NCBI GenBank assembly: GCA_946886325.1
Contig: CAMPIK010000150.1
Location: 1 to 6,272, forward strand
Origin: an uncultured Shinella sp.
GTDB lineage: Bacteria; Pseudomonadota; Alphaproteobacteria; Rhizobiales; Rhizobiaceae
Reading direction: 5' to 3'
Length of the DNA: 6,272 bases
Of the stretch, positions 1 through 5,900 are shown in pieces. Every line of letters begins with the position of its first letter. Position 1 is the first letter of the stretch. A model generated the notes under the pieces. That model was not told the origin of the DNA, did no database searches, and saw only the letters and a program-made list of their open reading frames with translations. Both the position numbers and the translations under genes were made by a program.

Positions 1-620
1 GATTTCATGATGTCGGATACGCGGTCGGATTTCACATAGCGCTCGAAACCCTCCGCATGGCCGGCAAGCCCCCAGAGATTCGGTCGATAGTCCACGTCGA
101 AGATCACCTTGCGGCCGGCCTCCTTGGCAAGCCGGATCGCCTTTCTCTGCGCAGCCTCGGTGTTCGGCTTGGAAAAATGCGTGCCGGAAACGAGCACGGC
201 GCGCGAGGAGCGGATGAAATCCGGGTCGATGTCGTCCTCGCAAAGCGCCATGTCGGCGCAGTCGGTGCGCACGAAGATCATCGGCGAGACGCCTTCCGAT
301 TCGATCGCCAGCAGCACGAGCGCCGTCAGGCGGTCCTTGTCGGTGCGGATGCCCGCGGTCGCGACCCCTTCGCGGGCCGACTGCTCGATGATGAAGCGGC
401 CCATCTGCTCGTCGCCGACGCGGGTGATGAGACCCGACTTCAGGCCGAGCCGCGCCGTGCCGATGGCGATATTGGCGGGGCAGCCGCCGACCGACTTGGC
501 GAAGGAGGCGGTGTCTTCCAGCCGCGTGCCGAGCTGCTGGCCGTAGAGATCGACCGACGAGCGGCCGATCGTTATGACGTCCAGCGTCGTCCCGGCCGAA
601 GCAAGGTCGGATTGCGGCAT
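1..620 (-). CDS. iolC: 5-dehydro-2-deoxygluconokinase IolC, PfkB family (3' part outside the window)
   Basis: This is the N-terminal part of a PfkB/ribokinase-family sugar kinase. By family, IolC phosphorylates 5-dehydro-2-deoxy-D-gluconate with ATP in the cytoplasm, a middle step of myo-inositol catabolism. The ATG at 620-618 follows GGAGG (626-630) with 5 bases between. The 206 visible codons are open with no stop before base 1. Visible features are the N-terminal strand DVITIGRSSVDLYG (residues 14-27), the PfkB signature GGCPANIAIGTARLG (45-59), VGDEQMGRF (68-76) and FDVDYRPNLWG (174-184), the last typical of IolC. The C-terminal ATP-site GAGD motif lies beyond the window edge. Rhizobial IolC proteins often carry a C-terminal DUF2090 aldolase-like domain, which cannot be checked here. 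The gene lies 89 bases downstream of iolR on the same strand. The IolC call rests on these motifs plus the neighbouring regulator; another PfkB sugar kinase is the main alternative. Confidence 0.9.
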   Translation of the reverse strand, partial: MPQSDLASAGTTLDVITIGRSSVDLYGQQLGTRLEDTASFAKSVGGCPANIAIGTARLGLKSGLITRVGDEQMGRFIIEQSAREGVATAGIRTDKDRLTALVLLAIESEGVSPMIFVRTDCADMALCEDDIDPDFIRSSRAVLVSGTHFSKPNTEAAQRKAIRLAKEAGRKVIFDVDYRPNLWGLAGHAEGFERYVKSDRVSDIMK

Positions 621-641
621 GATGTCCTCCCGTATCGCATG

Positions 642-661
642 TGCCCGGACTGGCGCGGGCA
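642..661 (-). other. Small inverted repeat in the iolC leader
   Basis: TGCCCG (642-647) and CGGGCA (656-661) form a perfect 6-base inverted repeat with an 8-base loop, inside the predicted iolC 5' leader and 11 bases upstream of the Shine-Dalgarno sequence. It could fold in the mRNA. There is no T-tract, so it is not an intrinsic terminator, and a chance occurrence in GC-rich DNA is quite possible. Confidence 0.25.
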
Positions 662-670
662 TTGTGCGAA

Positions 671-699
671 ATGAAACATAAGTTCTATTATAATGTCAA
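671..699 (-). promoter_or_regulatory. Putative sigma70-type promoter of iolC
   Basis: On the minus strand there is a perfect -35 hexamer TTGACA (699-694), a 17-base spacer, and TTTCAT (676-671), which matches the TATAAT consensus at 4 of 6 positions. Transcription would start near 664, giving a leader of about 45 bases before the iolC ATG. The -35 lies 2 bases from the IolR-type palindrome at 702-717, so a bound repressor would hinder polymerase. A perfect TATAAT (692-687) sits inside the spacer, but it is only 1 base from TTGACA and has no good -35 of its own. Confidence 0.5.
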
Positions 700-701
700 T
701 T

Positions 702-717
702 CGGAATAATCATTCCG
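702..717. promoter_or_regulatory. Putative IolR operator at the iolC promoter
   Basis: A perfect palindrome, CGGAAT (702-707), four bases, ATTCCG (712-717), contains GGAA-N6-TTCC. That is the binding box reported for IolR of Sinorhizobium meliloti upstream of idhA, iolY, iolR and iolC. It lies directly next to the predicted iolC -35 and includes the iolR stop codon (712-710), so the operator is partly coding. Binding itself is inferred. Confidence 0.75.
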
Positions 718-1591
718 TTTTGGAAAGCACCGATCTTTTCCCGGCCCTCTCCAGGCTTCTGCGCTTTTCGGCAATGGCGACCGGAAGCGCCATGGCGAGC
801 GCCATCGAGGCCGAAAGCGAGCGGAAGCCGGCATAATCCGCCTCCGACACCTCGAACCAGTGCGTCGCGCAGGTGGCAAGCGGCGAGAAGACCGAGTCGG
901 TGATGGCGACGATTGGCACGTTTCGGGCTGCGAGCGCCTGTGCCTGCGCCAGGCTCTCGGCCGCATAGGGCGAAAAGCTTGCGGCGATCACGGCGTCGCG
1001 CTCGGTGGCGAACTGCGCCATTTCCGGGTCGATGCCATTGGGCGAGGCGATGATCTGGTGGCGGATGCCGAGCTTGCCGAAAGCATACGCCATGTGGGCG
1101 GTCAGCGGATAGGAGCGTCGCTTGGCGACGAGGTGGATCGTCTCGGCGTGCGCCAGAAGTTCCACCGCCTTGCTGAAGGTCTCGCCGTCGATCGTCGTCG
1201 CCAGCCGCGACACGGATTGCACGGCGGCGTTCAGGAAGCCGGACAGAAGCTCCGCGTCGCTGTTCAGTGCCGGCCCCTGTTCGAGCGACAGCAGCCGCTC
1301 CTCGTAGGACAGCGTCCTGTCGCGCAGGCGGGCGCGAAAAACGCTCTGCAGGTCCGAAAACCCCTCGTAGCCGAGATGATGGGCAAGGCGCACCAGCGTC
1401 GAGGGCTGCACCTCGGCCGCCGTGGCGATGCTTGCCGCCGTTCCGAAGGCCATGTCATCAGGATTGCCGAGCGCGAAAGCGGCCACCTGCGCCAGCCGCT
1501 TGGGCATCTGCTCCTTGCGTTCGATGATCACGCTGCGCAGGCTCTCGAAATCGCGCGGTACGCGGATTGTCGCCGTTTCGACGTCCTTCAC
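710..1591 (-). CDS. iolR: RpiR-family transcriptional repressor IolR
   Basis: This is a complete RpiR-type regulator of 293 residues, the usual family size, with an N-terminal HTH and a C-terminal SIS (sugar isomerase) domain. The winged-helix part covers about residues 15-95. It includes the HTH stretch TAASIATAAEVQPSTLVRLA (51-70), followed by HHLGYEGFSDLQ. The SIS domain covers about 140-270, with AKRRSYPLTAHMAY (156-169) and the later VIAASFSPY and VPIVAITDS motifs that contact phosphosugars in this family. The GTG start at 1591-1589 is chosen because GGGAG (1603-1599) lies 7 bases upstream. A TTG six codons earlier (1609) has no ribosome binding site. The closest named relative is IolR, which in S. 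meliloti represses inositol genes and is released by 2-keto-5-deoxygluconate 6-phosphate, the product of IolC. Its place next to iolC and the palindromes at 702-717 and 1612-1627 support that role. The ligand here is inferred. Confidence 0.88.
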   Translation of the reverse strand: MKDVETATIRVPRDFESLRSVIIERKEQMPKRLAQVAAFALGNPDDMAFGTAASIATAAEVQPSTLVRLAHHLGYEGFSDLQSVFRARLRDRTLSYEERLLSLEQGPALNSDAELLSGFLNAAVQSVSRLATTIDGETFSKAVELLAHAETIHLVAKRRSYPLTAHMAYAFGKLGIRHQIIASPNGIDPEMAQFATERDAVIAASFSPYAAESLAQAQALAARNVPIVAITDSVFSPLATCATHWFEVSEADYAGFRSLSASMALAMALPVAIAEKRRSLERAGKRSVLSKTE

Positions 1592-1598
1592 CCTGTTT

Positions 1599-1603
1599 CT
1601 CCC
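1599..1603 (-). promoter_or_regulatory. Ribosome binding site that sets the GTG start of iolR
   Basis: GGGAG reads on the minus strand with a 7-base spacer to the GTG at 1591-1589. The in-frame TTG at 1609-1607 is preceded by an AT-rich stretch without any purine-rich site, so the GTG is preferred. The TTG would also put the putative operator (1612-1627) only 2 bases from the start codon. Confidence 0.65.
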
Positions 1604-1611
1604 GCCCAAAA

Positions 1612-1627
1612 CGAAATAAATATTCCG
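1612..1627. promoter_or_regulatory. Putative IolR operator between iolR and the divergent oxidoreductase gene
   Basis: CGAAAT (1612-1617), four bases, ATTCCG (1622-1627) matches the perfect box at 702-717 except for one base in the left half (GAAA instead of GGAA). It lies 20 bases upstream of the iolR GTG and 1 base before a TTGATA -35 candidate facing the oxidoreductase gene. One bound repressor could therefore control iolR itself and its divergent neighbour. Recognition by IolR is inferred from similarity and position. Confidence 0.55.
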
Positions 1628-1628
1628 T

Positions 1629-1658
1629 TTGATAGCAAATGCGTTCTTCCTGTTCCAT
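1629..1658 (+). promoter_or_regulatory. Possible promoter of the iolY-like gene
   Basis: TTGATA (1629-1634) is one base from the -35 consensus, and it sits 1 base after the operator at 1612-1627, mirroring the box-then-TTGACA order at iolC. The matching -10 is weak: TTCCAT (1653-1658) after an 18-base spacer agrees at only 3 of 6 positions. The repeated layout is the main support. Confidence 0.35.
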
Positions 1659-1676
1659 TAAATTCCGGTTATGCAG

Positions 1677-1692
1677 ACCGGACGGGTCCGGT
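1677..1692. promoter_or_regulatory. Perfect 16-base palindrome just upstream of the iolY-like ribosome binding site
   Basis: ACCGGAC (1677-1683) and GTCCGGT (1686-1692) are perfect inverted repeats around GG. As DNA this could be an operator for a second regulator. As RNA it would form a 6-pair stem with a CGGG tetraloop ending 8 bases before the Shine-Dalgarno at 1701. It does not resemble the IolR box. The dyad is directly visible; its function is unknown. Confidence 0.4.
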
Positions 1693-1713
1693 ATATCTCA
1701 GGGAGGAGTATCG

Positions 1714-2832
1714 ATGAAGGCTCTCGGCGTCGGATTGATCGGAACGGGCTACATGGGCAAATGCCATGCGCTCGCCTGGAACAATGTCAGTGCCGTCTTC
1801 GGCGACGTGGCGCGACCGCGCCTGGTGCATCTGGCCGAGGCCAATGCGGAACTCGCCGGTACGCGCGCCCGGGAATTCGGCTTCGAGAAGGCGACCGCCG
1901 ACTGGCGGGACCTCATGGCCGACCCGGAGGTCGATGTCGTCTCCGTCACGACGCCGAACCAGTTTCACGCCGAAATGGCGATTGCGGCACTCGAGGCCGG
2001 CAAGCATGTCTGGTGCGAGAAGCCGATGGCGCCCGCCTTCGAGGATGCCGAGCGCATGCTTGCGGCCGCGCGCGCGTCCGGCAAGGTCGCCGTCATGGGC
2101 TACAATTACATCCAGAACCCCGTCATCCGCCATATGCGCAAGCTGCTCGACGAGGGCGCCATCGGCGTCGTCAACAGCGTGCGGGTCGAAATGGACGAGG
2201 ATTTCATGGCCGATCCGGAGGCGCCCTTCTACTGGAAGAGCGAGGCTTCCGCCGGCTACGGCGCGCTCGACGATTTTGCCGTGCATCCGCTGTCGCTGAT
2301 CCGGGTTCTTCTCGGCGACGTCTGCTGCGTCATGGCCGATCTCGCAAAGCCCTACCGGGACCGGCCGGCAAAGGACGGCGGTCGGCGGGTGGTGGAAAAC
2401 TACGATACGGCGAACGTCCTGCTGCACCTGCCGGGAAACATCTCCGGCGTGCTGATCGCGAGCCGCGCGGCCTGGGGCAGAAAGGGGCGCATCGCCCTGC
2501 AGATCTACGGCTCGAAGGGCTCGATCCTCTACGATCAGGAGCGGATGAACGAATTCCAGCTCTACACGACCGAGGGACGCGCGACCGAACGGGGCTATGC
2601 GACGATCCTGACGGCGCCGCACCACGCGCCCTACGACCGGTTCATCCCGGCGCCCGGCCACGGCCTCGGCTTCAACGATCTGAAGATCATCGAATGCCGC
2701 GAACTGATGGCCGCGATCGACGGAAAGCCCAGTCATGTGATCGATTTCGAGACGGGGCTGACAATCGAGCGCACGGTGCATGCGATGGCGCGCTCCTATC
2801 GCGAGGGGCGCTGGATCGAGGTCGGCGCCTGA
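1714..2832 (+). CDS. iolY: Gfo/Idh/MocA-family NAD(P)-dependent oxidoreductase, IolY-like
   Basis: This is a complete cytoplasmic oxidoreductase of 372 residues, typical for the family. The Rossmann half starts with GLIGTGYMGKCHA (7-19, with GxGxxG at 10-15). It is followed by VDVVSVTTPNQFHAEMA (73-89) and the CEKP motif (101-104) carrying the catalytic lysine K103. D187 and H191, in LDDFAVHPLS, have the Asp-x3-His spacing that completes the Lys-Asp-His triad of inositol dehydrogenases. The ATG at 1714 follows GGGAGGAG (1701-1708). An ATG 25 codons upstream (1639) lacks a ribosome binding site and would precede the glycine-rich motif by too much. The gene is divergent from iolR, whereas in S. 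meliloti iolY is reported to lie upstream of iolR in the same direction. Oxidation of an inositol isomer or related polyol is likely but the substrate is not settled, so the gene symbol rests on context and is less sure than the family call. Confidence 0.85.
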   Translation: MKALGVGLIGTGYMGKCHALAWNNVSAVFGDVARPRLVHLAEANAELAGTRAREFGFEKATADWRDLMADPEVDVVSVTTPNQFHAEMAIAALEAGKHVWCEKPMAPAFEDAERMLAAARASGKVAVMGYNYIQNPVIRHMRKLLDEGAIGVVNSVRVEMDEDFMADPEAPFYWKSEASAGYGALDDFAVHPLSLIRVLLGDVCCVMADLAKPYRDRPAKDGGRRVVENYDTANVLLHLPGNISGVLIASRAAWGRKGRIALQIYGSKGSILYDQERMNEFQLYTTEGRATERGYATILTAPHHAPYDRFIPAPGHGLGFNDLKIIECRELMAAIDGKPSHVIDFETGLTIERTVHAMARSYREGRWIEVGA

Positions 2833-2935
2833 CGGCGGCCTCAAATCGATTCGACCGAAAAAATCCGCACCGCGTTCCATTGAAACCGCTATGCCCATAC
2901 GTAATACTGTCGGCAACAATGCCGGAGGGAAGGGC
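2833..2935 (+). promoter_or_regulatory. Intergenic gap with a possible promoter for the caspase-Sel1 gene
   Basis: This 103-base gap separates the oxidoreductase stop from the next start. TTGAAA (2880-2885), a 16-base spacer and TAATAC (2902-2907) form a weak promoter candidate, with transcription starting near 2914. No stem-loop followed by a T-tract is present after the oxidoreductase gene, so read-through from upstream cannot be excluded. GGAGG at 2923-2927 is the ribosome binding site for the ATG at 2936. Confidence 0.3.
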
Positions 2936-5900
2936 ATGTTCAAGCGAATGACCAAACGCTGGGCGCCGGTATTCTTCGTTTCGATCGCCGTCATGGTGCT
3001 TCAGGCGGATTCCGCGGAAGCCAAGCGCATCGCGCTGTTGATCGGCAATCAGAACTACGAGGCGACCGCGCAACTCAAGAACCCCGCAAACGACGTCGAC
3101 CTGATGAAGGCGTCGTTCGAAAGCGCGGGTTTCGATACGATCAAGACGGTGCTCGATCTCGACCGTTCCGCCATGGTGAAGGCGCTGCGCGAATTCGAGG
3201 ACGATGCGGTCGACGCCGATGTGGCGGTCGTCTATTTCTCCGGCCACGCCATGGAAATGAACGGCGTGAACTATCTCCTGCCGGTCGATGCGGAGCTGAA
3301 AAGCGACCGCGACGTCGAGGACGAGAGCATTCCGATCGACCGCGTGCAGCGCTCGCTGGCCGGGGCGACGAAGCTCAAGCTCTTCATTCTCGACGCCTGC
3401 CGCAACAATCCGTTCTCCCAGTCGATGACCCGTTCGATCGGCACCCGCGCGGTGACGCGCGGCCTTGCCCGCGTCGAGCCCGAATCGGCCGACACGCTGA
3501 TCGCCTTCGCCTCGAAGGCCGGCACGGTGGCGCTCGACGGCGACGGCAGCAACAGCCCGTTTGCGACGGCGCTTGCCAAATATCTGGTCGAACCCGGCGT
3601 CGATGTGCGCATCGCGCTCGGCAAGGTGCGCGACGAGGTGGTTCAGGTCACGAACCGCGAGCAGGAGCCCTTCGTCTACGGTTCGCTCGGCGGCGCGCAG
3701 ATCTTCCTGAACATCAAGGAAGTCAACATCAACGTCACCAACAGCGGCAACACGCAGGACGTCTCGCCGAACGGCCAGTCCGAAGCGGCAGCCGACTGGC
3801 AGAATATCCGCGATCTCGCCGACAAGGACCTTCTCGACGCCTTCATCACGAAGCACGGCAAGGATCCGGTCTACAAGATGCTGGCCGAAAAGAAGCTCGC
3901 ATCGCTCGAGCAGGCGACGCAATCGACCGGCCAGCAGGCCGACGACATCGCCTGGGAGGCCCTGACGGGATCGACCGACGCGGCCGCGCTGACGCGCTTC
4001 ATCGAACGCTACCCCGACAGCAGCCACAAGGCCGACGCGGAGCAACTGATCGCCGCGCTGGAGCCCGCCAAGGGATCGACCGTCACCGATTTCGGCGGCA
4101 CGGAAACGGCAGCCTCGCGCGATTGTTATCTTCTCGCTGGCGAGCCGCAGTCCCTGCCGGGCTTCATGGGCGTCAACTTCCTGAAGATCGATGCGAAGCG
4201 GGCGCTGACGGCCTGCGCGCAGGCGGTGAACGAAAATCCGTCCGACGGCATGCTCGTCAACCTGCTCGGCCGCGCGCATGACGCCGACCGCAATTATGTC
4301 GAGGCCCGCCGCAACTACGAAAAGGCGGTCGAGCTCGGCAACATGTATGCGCTGACGAACCTTGCCTGGTTCTCGGTCTACGGCACCGACGGTCCGGTCG
4401 ATGTCGCCAAGGGCCTCTCGATGTTCGAGAAGGCGTCGATCGCAGGCAATGCCTATGGCCAGGCCTCGCTCGGCTATCTCTACCGCGAAGGCTATGGCGG
4501 CACGCGCCAGGATTATGCCGAAGCGGTCAAATGGTACCAGCAGTCCGCCAACCAGGGCTATGCCAACGCCATGGCGACGATGGGCTGGTTCTACCGCGAG
4601 GGCCACGGCGTTGCCCAGGACTATGTCCAGTCGCTCTCCTGGTATCGCAAGGCTGCGGATGCCGGTGACGCCAACGCCATGTCCTCGCTCGGCTGGGCCT
4701 ATCAGAACGGCCTCGGCACGGCGCAGGATTACGCCGAAGCGAAGGTCTGGTACGAGAAGGCCGCCAATATGGGCGACAGCTACTCGATGGCGTCGCTTGC
4801 CTGGCTCTACGACGTCGGCAACGGCGTCAAGCAGGACTATGTCGAGGCCCGCTACTGGTACGAGAAGGCCTCCAATGCCGGCAGCGCCTATGCGATGGGC
4901 AACCTGTCGCGGCTCTACGACCAGGGCCTCGGCACGCCGGCCGACGCCAAGGAAGCCGTGCGCTGGGCCGCCGCGAGCGTCGAAAGCGGCGACACGACCA
5001 AGCTCAACGAGATGAAGAACACGCCGGCCAACTTCACGGTCGCCTTCCGTCGCGAGATGCAGGACCTGCTGCGCGAGCGCGGATTCTACAGCGGCCCGAC
5101 GGACGGCGAGTTCGGTGCGGCGACACTGGCGGCGATCGACCGGCTGACCGGCTCGCGCGATGCTGCGTCGAGCACGGTGACGACTGATGACACCAACCAG
5201 TCGACCATCGTCGCATCAGGATCGGACGCCGAGCAGTGCTACGAACTGGCCGGCGAACCGAACCTTCGCCCCGGCTTCAACGGCAAGCTTTTCGCCCAGA
5301 TCGACTATGGCCGGGCGATTCCGGCCTGCGAGAGGGCGCTTGCCGCCAATCCGGACGACACGGAAATCCGCAACATGCTCGGCCGCGCCAACGATGCGGC
5401 GCGCAACTATCCGAAGGCACGCGAGAACTACCAGCGTGCCGCCGATGCCGGAAATCTCTACGCGTTGACCAACCTCGCCTGGTACTCGATCTACGGTACC
5501 GACGGCGCGGTCGACATGCAGAAGGGTATCCGCATGTTCGAGCAGGGCGCGAATGCGGGCAATGCCTATGCCCAGGCCTCGCTCGGCTGGCTCTACCGAG
5601 AAGGCTACAACGGCACGCGCAAGGACTATAACGAAGCGTTCCGCTGGTACGAGAAGTCGGCCAATCAGGGCTATGCCAATGCGCAGGCGACGATGGGCTG
5701 GTTCTATCGCGAGGGCCTCGGCGTTACCCGTGACTATGCCGCGTCGCTCGACTGGTACAAGAAGGGTGCCGAAGGCGGCGACATCAACGCCATGTCCTCG
5801 GTCGGCTATGCCTACCAGGCCGGCCTCGGCGTGCCGGTGGATTATGCCGAAGCCCGTGTCTGGTACGAGAAGGCGGCCGCCTTCAACGATACCTATTCCA

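Noticed and set aside
57..674. Plus-strand open frames opposite iolC and iolR (57-674, 109-546, 860-1717)
   Set aside because: The minus strand encodes clear IolC and IolR motifs over the same bases. The plus-strand products are Arg-rich and lack any family signature.
1653..1666. TTCC-N6-TTCC as a third IolR box
   Set aside because: The two halves are direct, not inverted, copies, so the left half lacks the GGAA needed for the palindrome.
2833..2880. Intrinsic terminator after the oxidoreductase gene
   Set aside because: The AATCGATT palindrome near 2844-2851 has no loop and no following T-tract. The nearby run is A, not T, on the coding strand.
2891..2935. Earlier in-frame ATG at 2891 as the start of the caspase gene
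   Set aside because: It would add 15 polar residues before the signal peptide, has no ribosome binding site, and lies upstream of the likely transcription start.
1669..2994. Long open frames on the minus strand (1669-2994) and in another plus frame (1671-2951) across the oxidoreductase gene
   Set aside because: Both are mirror or frame-shifted readings of the oxidoreductase, whose own frame carries all the family motifs and the ribosome binding site.
2687..4606. Minus-strand open frame of 639 codons opposite the caspase-Sel1 gene
   Set aside because: It is a shadow of the GC-rich plus-strand gene. It covers the intergenic gap and parts of two real genes, has no ribosome binding site, and its Arg/Val/Ala-rich product has no recognisable domain.
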